From assembly GCF_009695605.1 (NCBI RefSeq), contig NZ_VUNQ01000007.1:1-64000 (forward strand): DNA of 64,000 nucleotides, read 5' to 3'. Source of the stretch: Tissierella pigra. GTDB lineage: Bacteria > Bacillota > Clostridia > Tissierellales > Tissierellaceae. The position numbers and the translations under genes were made by a program. Each line of letters begins with the position of its first letter. Position 1 is the first letter of the stretch. Shown here in pieces: positions 16,102 to 25,343 of this stretch. The notes beneath the pieces are model-generated. The model searched no databases and was not told the DNA's origin. It saw only the letters and a list, made by a program, of their open reading frames with translations.

Positions 16102-16415
16102 AGTGAATCTCCTCTTTAAGTTTTAATTTCTACTATCATTATAGCGCATTGCGCTATAATTTCAAGTTCTTTAGTCCTAAATTACTAAGTGTTTTCTCAA
16201 TCAATTATCTGTTTAACCCCATGTATATCTATCCTATCTCCTCGACCCTACGATTTTATCTAATCTGTCAACTCAACCCTACACACTTTTTTACAGTCGA
16301 CCTGTTTCCTCAATAAATAAAAATAAGGATTTCCAAGGTTAAGAGGACTGCCAGACATCAGACAGAAAATCTTACAACCTTGAAAACCCTTTATTTATCA
16401 GTATTTTTAGTAGAG
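16102..16415. other. Gene-free junction between foreign DNA and chromosome
   Basis: It contains the methyltransferase 2 promoter and palindrome. The rest (about 16,180-16,415) has no open frame or strong hairpin. A loose CCAAGGTT...AACCTTG pairing lies near 16,335-16,385. This is where the end of the integrated element should fall. Confidence 0.5.
16138..16165 (-). promoter_or_regulatory. Promoter with overlapping GCGC palindrome for methyltransferase 2
   Basis: On the minus strand, TTGAAA (16165-16160), a 16-base spacer and TATAAT (16143-16138) form a near-consensus promoter. The ten-base inverted repeat ATTATAGCGC / GCGCTATAAT with a three-base centre fills the spacer and the -10 element. 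It can act as an operator or, through its GCGC sites, as a methylation-sensitive promoter. Confidence 0.75.
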
Positions 16416-17771
16416 CTACTTCTCAACCCTTGACATCAAGACAACACACTCAACGTGCCCAGTATGCGGAAACATATCCACCGGCTGAACTTCCTCTACC
16501 TTATACCCATTCTCCGCCAAATACTTCACATCCCTAGCCATAGTAGCAGAGTTACATGACACATATACAACTTTCTCTGGGCTTAATTTTATAATGGCTT
16601 CTATAATTTCTTTTTCGCAACCTTTTCTAGGTGGATCAACTACTACCTTGTTACCCTTTATTCCTTTATCCATTAATTTAGGAAATACTTCTTCGGCTTT
16701 TCCCACTATAAATTCCGCATTATCTATATTGTTTAATCTCGCATTTTCCTTAGCATCTTCTATAGCTTTATTTACTATTTCCACTCCATATACTTTCTTA
16801 GCTTTTTCTGCCATATATAAGGAGATAGTTCCAATTCCACAGTATAAATCATAGATAATATCATCTTTATCTATATTTAAGTATTCTATAGCTTTATTAT
16901 ATAAAACCTCTGCTTGAGTTCTATTTATTTGGAAAAATGAGTTAGGTGATAGATAAAACTCATACTCTCCTATATAATCTAATAATTTATCTTCTCCATA
17001 TATTTTTATATATTCTTTCCCATATGTAGTAGATGAGTTTAGCTTATTTATATTTTGATAAATACTGATTATATCTTCTTTAATCAACATATTTATTAAT
17101 TCTTTTTCATAGGGTATCTTATTACTACCTATGACTATAATCACCATAGCCTTATTATCTTTATTAATTCTTATACCTATATGACGTACTATTCCTTTTT
17201 TAGTATTTTTATTATAGGGTTTTATATTAAATGAATCCATCCAATGTCTGATTATTTTTATTATCTTATTTCCCAATTCAGGTTGAAGTATGGTTTCATT
17301 CATATTGACTATATCATTTGTATTTTGTTCATAAAATCCGATAACTGTTTCTCCATTTTTTTCACCTACTGGTATTTGAACATGGTTTCTATATCTATAG
17401 GGGTTATCCATACCTATAGTATCATTAATTTTTATATTATCTAAATTTGCTATTTTAAGAAAGTCCATCTTTACCTTATTCTTCTTCCACTCCAGTTGCT
17501 TAGAATATTTATATTCTATTAAAGGTATTCCACCTCTAGCTTCCTCTATATTAAAATCTAGCTTTATTCTATCTTTTGATGGCTCTATAATATTAGTTAC
17601 CTGACCTATGGCAAAATTCTTCTTAACCTCATCTATTTTTCCCACTACTTTATCCCCAATTACTCCACCAGAAACAAAAATTGTAAAATTATCAACCTTT
17701 ACTACTCCATTACCTTCATGGGTAAAATCGATTATTTCTCCTTCAAATCTATCTCCAACATTAATTCCCAT
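16416..17771 (-). CDS. rlmD: 23S rRNA (uracil-C5)-methyltransferase, RlmD/RumA family
   Basis: About 451 residues. An N-terminal TRAM domain (GDRFEGEIIDFTHEGNGVVK) precedes the SAM-binding core DIIYDLYCGIGTISLYMAE, with DPPRKGC and the catalytic region VVYVSCNSATMARDVKYL. ATG 17771 is chosen because GGAGGAAGTT precedes it; an ATG at 17783 overlaps that site. The usual Cys cluster (Fe-S) in the N-terminal half is absent. The 3' end faces the foreign DNA, and this gene family's 3' end is a known integration target. It could equally be called RlmCD. Confidence 0.88.
   Translation of the reverse strand: MGINVGDRFEGEIIDFTHEGNGVVKVDNFTIFVSGGVIGDKVVGKIDEVKKNFAIGQVTNIIEPSKDRIKLDFNIEEARGGIPLIEYKYSKQLEWKKNKVKMDFLKIANLDNIKINDTIGMDNPYRYRNHVQIPVGEKNGETVIGFYEQNTNDIVNMNETILQPELGNKIIKIIRHWMDSFNIKPYNKNTKKGIVRHIGIRINKDNKAMVIIVIGSNKIPYEKELINMLIKEDIISIYQNINKLNSSTTYGKEYIKIYGEDKLLDYIGEYEFYLSPNSFFQINRTQAEVLYNKAIEYLNIDKDDIIYDLYCGIGTISLYMAEKAKKVYGVEIVNKAIEDAKENARLNNIDNAEFIVGKAEEVFPKLMDKGIKGNKVVVDPPRKGCEKEIIEAIIKLSPEKVVYVSCNSATMARDVKYLAENGYKVEEVQPVDMFPHTGHVECVVLMSRVEK
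16437..16457. other. Candidate attachment site in the 3' end of the rlmD gene
   Basis: On the minus strand this reads CACGTTGAGTGTGTTGTCTTG, encoding HVECVVL. From memory, streptococcal mobile elements integrate at the matching place in rum (CACGTGGAGTGCGTAGTGTTG-like). Foreign genes begin within 300 bases. The second copy would lie left of the window. Confidence 0.45.
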
Positions 17772-17801
17772 AACTTCCTCCATTATAATTTGATGTTAAA
17801 A

Positions 17802-17829
17802 ATAAATACCCTTCTTAAAGGGTATTTAT
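17802..17829 (-). terminator. Terminator after the 176-aa hypothetical gene
   Basis: ATAAATACCC / GGGTATTTAT stem with a short loop, eight bases past the stop codon and followed by an AT-rich tract on the minus strand. Confidence 0.65.
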
Positions 17830-17836
17830 CTATAAT

Positions 17837-18367
17837 TTATTTTGCTATTTCCATTAATCTTTCTTCTATATATTCTTTAAGAGGTTTACCAGATATATTT
17901 ACCTTAGTTTGATCCATAGGGTCTACCATTATTCTAAAGAAGTTGATTATTAATTTATTTCCATCTACATAATATTCAGCTTCATGTCCAGGTATAAAGA
18001 TTACTTCTAATTCTTCAAACTTTGCATCTTTTGGTAATTTTTCTTTCACATCATCTAAGTTCAATGTTTTAACAGGTCTAACCATATTGTTCATGTTTTC
18101 TAAGTCTTCTAGCATCCACATATGGTTATTCCAAAATTTTCTTTCCTTTTTACTTGAGTTATTTAACATTTCTCTATTGGATATAGCTGATAATACTTTT
18201 CTAACAGATTCTTCATTAAATTCTTCGTCGTATAGATATTTCATATCTTCTTTATTTGCAACATCTATAAAAAAAGAATCTACTACTTTCTCTCTATCAG
18301 CAATAGACTGCCAGATAAATAGCATCATTTCCACTGTATCAAAATTAGTCTTTATTGTCTTCACCAT
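17837..18367 (-). CDS. Conserved hypothetical protein, 176 residues
   Basis: Family not recognised with certainty. The protein begins MVKTIKTNFDTVEMMLFIWQ and contains a helical, acidic first half (YDEEFNEESVRKVLSAISNR, KKERKFWNNHMWMLEDLENM) and a C-terminal half with beta strands (EELEVIFIPGHEAEYYVDGN). No signal peptide or membrane segment. ATG 18367 has an AGGAGA site. Codon use matches the core genome. It sits between the rRNA methyltransferase and cvfB on the same strand, separated from the former by a terminator. Confidence 0.75.
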   Translation of the reverse strand: MVKTIKTNFDTVEMMLFIWQSIADREKVVDSFFIDVANKEDMKYLYDEEFNEESVRKVLSAISNREMLNNSSKKERKFWNNHMWMLEDLENMNNMVRPVKTLNLDDVKEKLPKDAKFEELEVIFIPGHEAEYYVDGNKLIINFFRIMVDPMDQTKVNISGKPLKEYIEERLMEIAK

Positions 18368-18390
18368 TAAAATCGTCTCCTAATCCTTAG

Positions 18391-19224
18391 TTATTTTAAT
18401 TTAATTCCTTTGTCTTCTATTGTGATTAATCCTTCTTTATATAGTTTTCCTATGGCTCTTTTAAATCCTGATTTACTCATACTCAGTTCTTTTTTTATTC
18501 TCTCTGGGTCAGTATTATCATTTAGAGGTAAAAATCCATCTCTTTCCTCTAGTTTTAATAAAATATGCTCTGAGTCTTTATCCATTTGAAGATGAGCCCT
18601 ATCCCTTAGACTTAAATCTAGTTTGCCATCTTCTTTTACTTTAGTTACTCTTACTTCTACTATTTCCCCTACTTCATAAACACCTAGTAGTTCTTTTTTG
18701 GGAATCAGTCCATCATATTTATCTTCTACTGCTACAAATGCTCCAATATCTCTATTGATGCTATAAATAGTTCCCTTTACCTTATCATTTTCCTTGTATG
18801 GAGACTCTGTACTTAACATATCTTTTATTTTCATAGTAGCACAAAGTCTATCAGATTTGTCTAAATAAACTCCTACTAAATATTCCTTTCCTTTTTCAAC
18901 TGACCCTACAGTTTCACTAAAAGGTAAAAACAAATCCTTTTCTAATCCCCAATCTAAAAATGAGCCTATTTTAGTTTGACTAATTACCATTAAATGAGCC
19001 ATTTCTCCTACTTGGGCTTTTGCTCTTTTTGTGGTAGCAATAATTCTATCTCTGGAATCATTATATACCATTACTTCTATTTCATCTCCCACCTTTGCCT
19101 CTTCTGGTATTTGAGATTTAGGTAACAATACATCATCTTCTCTGCTATCATCAATATTCAAATAAGCTCCTACAGATGTGAATCTTTTTATTTTTAATTT
19201 CTGTATTTTTCCTATTTTTATCAT
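18391..19224 (-). CDS. cvfB: S1-type RNA-binding protein CvfB
   Basis: A 277-residue protein of the CvfB/YitL family: three S1-like OB folds followed by a winged helix. OB 1 covers about 1-65 (IKRFTSVGAYLNIDD), OB 2 about 70-140 (TKIGSFLDWGLEKDLFLPFS), OB 3 about 145-205 (GTIYSINRDIGAFVAVEDKYD), and the wHTH begins near LSMSKSGFKRAIGKLYKEGLI. The length is typical. It is a cytoplasmic RNA-binding regulator in other Firmicutes. ATG 19224 has AAAGGAAG. Confidence 0.88.
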   Translation of the reverse strand: MIKIGKIQKLKIKRFTSVGAYLNIDDSREDDVLLPKSQIPEEAKVGDEIEVMVYNDSRDRIIATTKRAKAQVGEMAHLMVISQTKIGSFLDWGLEKDLFLPFSETVGSVEKGKEYLVGVYLDKSDRLCATMKIKDMLSTESPYKENDKVKGTIYSINRDIGAFVAVEDKYDGLIPKKELLGVYEVGEIVEVRVTKVKEDGKLDLSLRDRAHLQMDKDSEHILLKLEERDGFLPLNDNTDPERIKKELSMSKSGFKRAIGKLYKEGLITIEDKGIKLK

Positions 19225-19303
19225 ATTTCACTTCCTTTTCCTATTATTTCTACTACTATTTTATCACAATAACTATATTTTATCTAAATAATTTTAAATT
19301 TTT

Positions 19304-19326
19304 AAAGGGCGAACCAAGTTCGCCCT
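19304..19326 (-). terminator. Terminator of pckA
   Basis: AAGGGCGAAC / GTTCGCCCTT ten-pair stem with a three-base loop, followed on the minus strand by TTTAAAAATTT. Confidence 0.85.
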
Positions 19327-19333
19327 TAATTAA

Positions 19334-20989
19334 TTATTTAGAAACTTCTTTTTCTAATTTTTCAAGTATATCTAATGCTTCCTGTGGTAATTTGTCTCTT
19401 CCGCCTTTAAAAGTTTCCATATTATTTAAAAACTCTTTTCTGTAGTTTATACTACTTAACCACATTTTTTGATATTCAGTATTTTCCATATCTGGAGTAA
19501 ATCCTTCTATTTCCACATATTCAATATCAGTAAAGTTACCTAATTTTTTAAATTCTATTTTCTTAGTTGCTATATCTTCCAGTAATTTTAAGGTAACTTC
19601 TTTTGGAATTTTCTTATCTAGAAAATGTCCTGTATTGAATATATAACATTCTACATTTCTGTTCTCAAATAATTCCTTAAACTTATTATAATCATCTTTA
19701 AGAGGATAAGTCCTAAAAGGATTTGCATAAGGCTCTATAACTAAAGCATTCATATCTACACCATTAGCAAGTCTTTCAGCCGTAGATCTTTTAGTTGCAA
19801 GGGTAGCTCCCATTACAGATGCAAGTACAGGGTTAGTTATTTTCACTATTGGTGGAATAGTTGCATCCTTCATTAACCAAGCTATAGAATCCACTGGTTC
19901 ATCTATTTTATCTATTCTATTTTCTGCCCATAGTTTCGATTTAACAGCTCTTCCATTACCATTTCTTAAATCTTCTGTTACTATAACTTTCTTTCCTTCA
20001 TCATCTAAAGTAACTCCACAGTTTTGTACTGTTATTAAATACTTATTTGATGGATGGTCCGTTGGATAATCTTGAGTTTTATCAAAATATGATGGTTCCA
20101 AAGCTACTGAAGATCCATCTTTAGTAGATATTACATAAGCATCATCATGTAATATTGTTATATCATATTTTCCGTCATGTTTTTCATGAGTAAGTGTAGA
20201 TTTACCTGAACCAGATAATCCAAATACTCCAATAGTGTATTTTTCATTGTTTGAGAAATTATATCTTTTCATTCCACCATGACATGAAGCAAATCCATTT
20301 CTATTTGCTATACCCCAAGCCAAAGTTAATGTTCCTTTCTTATGCTCACCGAAATATCTCATTCCACATAATAATGCACAATTATGCTGTGGATCAAATA
20401 ATGCTAATCCATTTGGGTGAGTAGGTGGGTAATATTCTGGATCAGATAATATATAAATATCACCTTCTGGCAACTTTGTAGAATTTTTATACATTTTGAT
20501 ATATTCCTCTGTTATATATTGGAAATTAAGCATCCAACTATACATTGTGTTTTCATAGCCTTCTTGAATTAATAAATGAGCCTTTACCATGAAATCTTCA
20601 TGTAATCCTATAACCACTTGAGCATGGTATAGTTTTTTATATCTTGTATGAAATACTGCTTCTCTTGCAATACCTGCAAATTGTCCTTCATCTACATTAT
20701 TTTCTCCAATAATAACTCTAGCTCCTGCGAATCTTCCAGTTATTTCACCATCATTAAATAAAAGAATCTTTGAACCCTCATCTAATCCTAATTCTGTTGG
20801 TCTATGTACTGGCATATCCGTAACTATTGTCCCCGATGAAGCTTCTGCTAACTTATATGCTTCTGATAATGAAGAAACTTTAATTACATTATTACCATAA
20901 AAAGTAGATTCAATTGTAGTACGTATAGAAGAAAAAATCGGATTATCCTTTCTTATATCTTCTCTTCTATAGTTTGCTGTCGTTGCCAT
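19334..20989 (-). CDS. pckA: Phosphoenolpyruvate carboxykinase (ATP)
   Basis: A 551-residue ATP-type PEPCK interconverting oxaloacetate and PEP with ATP/ADP. Seen: kinase-1a (P-loop) GLSGSGKSTLTHEKH (about 250-264), kinase-2 ILHDDAYVI, the N-terminal RFAGARVIIGENN and the HKKGTLTLAWG region. The length is slightly above the usual 520-540, with a longer N-terminus. It links C4 acids and glycolysis, and fits with pyk and PFOR elsewhere in the window. ATG 20989 follows GGGGGT. Confidence 0.9.
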   Translation of the reverse strand: MATTANYRREDIRKDNPIFSSIRTTIESTFYGNNVIKVSSLSEAYKLAEASSGTIVTDMPVHRPTELGLDEGSKILLFNDGEITGRFAGARVIIGENNVDEGQFAGIAREAVFHTRYKKLYHAQVVIGLHEDFMVKAHLLIQEGYENTMYSWMLNFQYITEEYIKMYKNSTKLPEGDIYILSDPEYYPPTHPNGLALFDPQHNCALLCGMRYFGEHKKGTLTLAWGIANRNGFASCHGGMKRYNFSNNEKYTIGVFGLSGSGKSTLTHEKHDGKYDITILHDDAYVISTKDGSSVALEPSYFDKTQDYPTDHPSNKYLITVQNCGVTLDDEGKKVIVTEDLRNGNGRAVKSKLWAENRIDKIDEPVDSIAWLMKDATIPPIVKITNPVLASVMGATLATKRSTAERLANGVDMNALVIEPYANPFRTYPLKDDYNKFKELFENRNVECYIFNTGHFLDKKIPKEVTLKLLEDIATKKIEFKKLGNFTDIEYVEIEGFTPDMENTEYQKMWLSSINYRKEFLNNMETFKGGRDKLPQEALDILEKLEKEVSK

Positions 20990-21135
20990 TGTTTTTATTT
21001 ACCCCCTATAATACATATTATTTTAATAATCATATTATAACAGATAATTCGACGATTTGAAACAAGATATGATATATTTTTTTAATATATGTGTTATACT
21101 TTTTTTATTATATTCCACACTAGTACGTCACTATA

Positions 21136-23316
21136 CTAAAATTTCAACTTAGATAAAGCATCTGCTAAATCTGTATTTAAGGATTCATTCTTATTCTTAT
21201 TTTGTTGCTTCAGATAATTAGAAACTTCCTTCTTAGATACATTACTCTTTTCCTTTGATTTTCTTTCATTAAAAGTAGATAATTTTTCTCTATATCCACA
21301 TTGACAAGTAAATATCTGTGAATCACCCTCTCCACGAAGCTCCAATCTTTTTTTGCAATTAGGACATCTTGCATTTGTTTCTCTAGATATATTTTTTCTA
21401 TGACCACATTCTCTATCCTGACATACATACATCTTTCCTTTTTTTCCTTTAACTTCTAACATGAATTTCCCACATTCCGGACATTTATTTCTAGTCATAT
21501 TGTCGTGTCTAAAGGTTTCATCGCTGTTTTTTATTTCTTTTACTACTGTTTTAGAGTATTCTTTCATTTCTTTTATGAAATTATTTTTATTTAGCTTTCC
21601 CTGGGAAATAAGACTAAGTTTTTGTTCCCATTCTGCTGTTAAAGCTGGTGACTTTAAATCTTCCGGTACTAACTCCATTAATTGTTTTCCCTTTGATGTT
21701 ATGAAAATATCTTTACCATTTTTCTCAATTAGAAATGTATTAAATAACTTCTCGATTATATCTGCTCTAGTTGCTACAGTTCCTATTCCACCTGTTTCAC
21801 CAATTATCTTTTTCAATGTTTTACTCTCATCACTCATATATCTTACGGGATTTTCCATAGCTTGAAGCAAAGTCCCTTCATTAAATGGTGCTGGTGGTTT
21901 AGTTTTTCCTGTTGTTTGTACTATGGATATTACTTTCAATATATCCCCTTTATTTATTATTGGAAGATTTTGTTCATCATTATCTTCCTCTTCATTATAA
22001 TTATTATTTTCATATATTTCCTTCCACCCCAAGGATATTACTCTTTTTCCTTTAGCTATGAAATTTTCACTTCCTATTTTAGCTTTAATAGAAGTTTCCT
22101 CATATTCAAAAGGTGGATAAAGCACTGACAAAAATCTTTTAACTACTAAATCATATATCTTTCTTTCATTATCATTTAGATTCGATAATAGTACTCTTTC
22201 TTCCGTAGGAATTATAGCATGATGATCAGTTACCTTAGAATTATCTACAAAAGACTTGTTAGTCTTTATTGGAGAGTTAAGTAGCTTGGATGCAATTCTT
22301 CCATATTGACTGATGTTACAGGCTTTTACTCTATCTTTTAGTGTATCTACTAAATCCTCTGATATATATTTAGAATCTGTTCTTGGATATGTCAAAATCT
22401 TATGATTTTCATATAATCTCTGCATTATGGATAATGTTTCTTTTGCTGAGTATCCAAATATTCTATTGGCATCTCTCTGTAACTCTGTTAAATCATATAG
22501 TCCTTTGGAATAGGACTTTTTATTAGACTTTTCTATATCAACTATTACAGCATCTTGTCCTTTAATAGAATCTAGTATTTTATTAGTTCTAGCTTTATCA
22601 AATGTTTTAATGTCCTTAGTGTTACTATCTTGCCATACTAATTTTAATTCCTTTATATTTGCAGTAATGCCATAATATTCTTTTGGTACAAACTTTTTAA
22701 TCTCCTCTTCTCGTTGTGCAATCATAGATAAAGTAGGAGTTTGAACTCTACCACAGGATAACTGAGCATTATATTTTACGGTAAGAGCACGAGTAGCATT
22801 TATACCTACTATCCAATCAGCCTCTGCCCTTGCAACTGCAGAATGATAAAGATTTTCATAGGCTTTACCATCCTTTAATTTATTAAATCCATCCTTTATT
22901 GCCTTATCTGTAACTGATGAAATCCATAATCTTTTGATTGGCTTTTTTACATTAGCCTTTTCTATTATCCAGCGAGCTACAAGCTCTCCTTCCCTACCTG
23001 CATCTGTCGCTATAATTATTTCATTTACATCTTTACGATACATCTGTTCCTTAACTGTATAGAATTGCTTACTGCTCTGTCTGATGACTTCAAGTTTCAT
23101 ATTATCTGGAAGCATTGGAAGGTCTTCCATACTCCAAGTTTTATATTTCTTATTATATTGTTCTGGGTCAGCTAAAGTAACTAAGTGACCTAATGCCCAT
23201 GTTACAATATATTTTTCTCCCTCTAAAAATCCATTACCTTTTTTGTTACAATTAAGCACCCGTGCTATATCTCTAGCAACTGAAGGCTTTTCTGCTAAAA
23301 CCAATGATTTACTCAT
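21136..23316 (-). CDS. topB: DNA topoisomerase III (type IA)
   Basis: About 726 residues. The TOPRIM domain starts SLVLAEKPSVARDIARVLN and includes ATDAGREGELVARWI. The active-site tyrosine lies in LTYPRTDSKYI. The strand-passage region RVQTPTLSMIAQREEEI is clear. Two C-terminal zinc-ribbon units are visible (CPECGK...CQDRECG and CPNCKK...CQCG). ATG 23316 with GAAAGGA is preferred over ATG 23325. It relaxes and decatenates DNA. The gene starts 14 bases after the ABC-F gene ends and may be cotranscribed with it. Confidence 0.92.
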   Translation of the reverse strand: MSKSLVLAEKPSVARDIARVLNCNKKGNGFLEGEKYIVTWALGHLVTLADPEQYNKKYKTWSMEDLPMLPDNMKLEVIRQSSKQFYTVKEQMYRKDVNEIIIATDAGREGELVARWIIEKANVKKPIKRLWISSVTDKAIKDGFNKLKDGKAYENLYHSAVARAEADWIVGINATRALTVKYNAQLSCGRVQTPTLSMIAQREEEIKKFVPKEYYGITANIKELKLVWQDSNTKDIKTFDKARTNKILDSIKGQDAVIVDIEKSNKKSYSKGLYDLTELQRDANRIFGYSAKETLSIMQRLYENHKILTYPRTDSKYISEDLVDTLKDRVKACNISQYGRIASKLLNSPIKTNKSFVDNSKVTDHHAIIPTEERVLLSNLNDNERKIYDLVVKRFLSVLYPPFEYEETSIKAKIGSENFIAKGKRVISLGWKEIYENNNYNEEEDNDEQNLPIINKGDILKVISIVQTTGKTKPPAPFNEGTLLQAMENPVRYMSDESKTLKKIIGETGGIGTVATRADIIEKLFNTFLIEKNGKDIFITSKGKQLMELVPEDLKSPALTAEWEQKLSLISQGKLNKNNFIKEMKEYSKTVVKEIKNSDETFRHDNMTRNKCPECGKFMLEVKGKKGKMYVCQDRECGHRKNISRETNARCPNCKKRLELRGEGDSQIFTCQCGYREKLSTFNERKSKEKSNVSKKEVSNYLKQQNKNKNESLNTDLADALSKLKF

Positions 23317-23329
23317 TAAAAACATCCTT

Positions 23330-25213
23330 TCAATTTTTGTTTTGCTGTTCTATTTGTTCTGCTAATTCACTTAAATAAACCCATCTATTCATTTTTTCTT
23401 CTAGTTTATTTTCAATTTTTTCCTTATCTTCTAGTAGTTCTTGAAGTTTAGTATAATCTGTAGCAGCTATTTCTATTTTCTTATCTATTTTTGCTATATC
23501 ATCTTCCAATTTAGCAATAATAGTATCTATCTCCTGCCATTCTCGTTGTTCATTATATGAAAATTTCAATTTACTATTTGTCTTTTGCTTTTCTTTATGT
23601 TCAGATTTTTTATCTGTCTGAAGACTTTCTTTTTCAACTTTTGATACTTCTTTAAAATACTCATAGTTTCCAGTATATCCTGCTATTTTTCCATTTCCCT
23701 CAAATACAAATAATTTATCCACTATTTTATCCAACAAATACCTATCATGAGATACTATAACTACTGGTCCCGGAAACTCTTCAATATAGTCTTCCAATAC
23801 ATTAAGCGTATCTATATCTAAATCGTTAGTAGGCTCATCTAATAAAAGTACATTTGGTGCTTCCATCAACACTCTAAGTAGATGAAGTCTTCTTTTTTCC
23901 CCACCTGAAAGTTTTCCTATGGGTGTCCATTGAAGTTCTTTAGGAAATAAAAACCTTTCCATCATCTGAGAAGCAGAGATTTTTTCTCCATCAGAGGTTT
24001 GAATAAATTCTCCGCCTAGCTTTATAAACTCAATTGCCCTAATATCATTATCCATATTTAAATTTTCTTGGGCAAATACTCCAATTTTTACAGTCTCTCC
24101 CACATCTACTATACCTTTATCTGGATTAAGTTTTCCTGCAATTATATTCATTAAAGTCGATTTTCCACTACCATTTGGACCAAGAATTCCTACTCTATCA
24201 TCTCTCAAAATAATATAACTAAAATTATCTATTACTTTCTTTTCATCAAATGATTTCTCTATATTTTCCATTTCAATTATTTTTCTACCTAATCTAGTGC
24301 CTCCTACAGATATATCTAATTTTTCATTTGATATATCTATTCCTCCTTCCTTCAATTCATTGAAACGTTCTATTCTAGCTTTTTGTTTTGTAGTTCTAGC
24401 TCTTGCCCCTCTCTTTATCCATGCTAATTCTTTTTTAAATAAGGATTGTCTTTTTCTCTCACTGGCTAATTCTATTTCTTCTCTTTCTAATTTTTTTTCT
24501 AGAAAATAATTATAATTACCTTTATACAGATGAAGACTTCCTCTATCTAGTTCCACTATTTGATTAGTCACTCTATCTAAAAAGTACCTATCATGGGTAA
24601 TCATAAGGATTGCTCCTTTTCTACCTTTCAAGTATTCTTCAAGCCATTCTATTGTATCATTATCTAAATGGTTAGTTGGCTCATCTAATATAAGTAATTC
24701 TGATGGATTGATTAAAGCAGATGCCAAGGCTACTCTTTTTCTTTGTCCTCCAGATAAGTTACCTATCTTTTCATTGAAGTTTGTAATACCAAGTTTAGTC
24801 AACACTGATTTTGCCTCATTTTCTAAATCCCAAGCATTGGCATTATCCATTTCTTCTGTTAATTTTAATATTTCTTCACTTTTAGTATTTGGATTTAAAA
24901 TTGCCTCTTCATATCTTCTAACTAATTGAATATTTTTAGAATTACCTCTAAAGACCTGCTCTACTACTGTAACTTCGAGATCAAAATCTATATCCTGTAA
25001 TAGATATTCTATATTTACATTGTTGCCTTTTATTATTCTTCCTGTATCTGGTTCTTCCATTCCTGCTATAATCTTTAAAAATGTAGTCTTTCCAGTACCA
25101 TTTACCCCTATAAGACCTATTTTGTCTCCTTCATTAATTCCTAAACTTATATCTTTAAGTACCTGTTTTTCATTATATGCTTTTGATAAATTTTCTATAG
25201 ATATTAAATTCAT
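23330..25213 (-). CDS. ABC-F family ATPase, Uup-like
   Basis: About 627 residues with two ATP-binding cassettes and no membrane segment. Cassette 1 has GVNGTGKTT, LSGGQRKRVALASAL and LLILDEPTNHLD. Cassette 2 has GPNGSGKST, LSGGEKRRLHLLR and LLLDEPTNDLD. Between them is the ABC-F linker (KRQSLFKKELAWIKRGARAR). A C-terminal coiled coil (about 550-627, KLEDDIAKIDKKIEI) is the Uup-type DNA/ribosome-binding arm. ATG 25213 is chosen; upstream in-frame codons lack homology. The role is likely ribosome-associated (translation factor) rather than transport. Confidence 0.88.
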   Translation of the reverse strand: MNLISIENLSKAYNEKQVLKDISLGINEGDKIGLIGVNGTGKTTFLKIIAGMEEPDTGRIIKGNNVNIEYLLQDIDFDLEVTVVEQVFRGNSKNIQLVRRYEEAILNPNTKSEEILKLTEEMDNANAWDLENEAKSVLTKLGITNFNEKIGNLSGGQRKRVALASALINPSELLILDEPTNHLDNDTIEWLEEYLKGRKGAILMITHDRYFLDRVTNQIVELDRGSLHLYKGNYNYFLEKKLEREEIELASERKRQSLFKKELAWIKRGARARTTKQKARIERFNELKEGGIDISNEKLDISVGGTRLGRKIIEMENIEKSFDEKKVIDNFSYIILRDDRVGILGPNGSGKSTLMNIIAGKLNPDKGIVDVGETVKIGVFAQENLNMDNDIRAIEFIKLGGEFIQTSDGEKISASQMMERFLFPKELQWTPIGKLSGGEKRRLHLLRVLMEAPNVLLLDEPTNDLDIDTLNVLEDYIEEFPGPVVIVSHDRYLLDKIVDKLFVFEGNGKIAGYTGNYEYFKEVSKVEKESLQTDKKSEHKEKQKTNSKLKFSYNEQREWQEIDTIIAKLEDDIAKIDKKIEIAATDYTKLQELLEDKEKIENKLEEKMNRWVYLSELAEQIEQQNKN

Positions 25214-25278
25214 AATATAACCCTTTCGTTTAAGTTTTTCTAACTTAATATTATAACATATATTGGGCATACAAAACA

Positions 25279-25305
25279 AAAAACGGAGAATTAATTCTCC
25301 GTTTT
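25279..25305. terminator. Terminator after the choloylglycine-hydrolase-family gene
   Basis: Perfect palindrome AAAACGGAGAATTAATTCTCCGTTTT, A-rich on the left and T-rich on the right. Confidence 0.8.
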
Positions 25306-25343
25306 ACTCTGATATTGATAGCCTAGAAAATCTACAATCTCTA

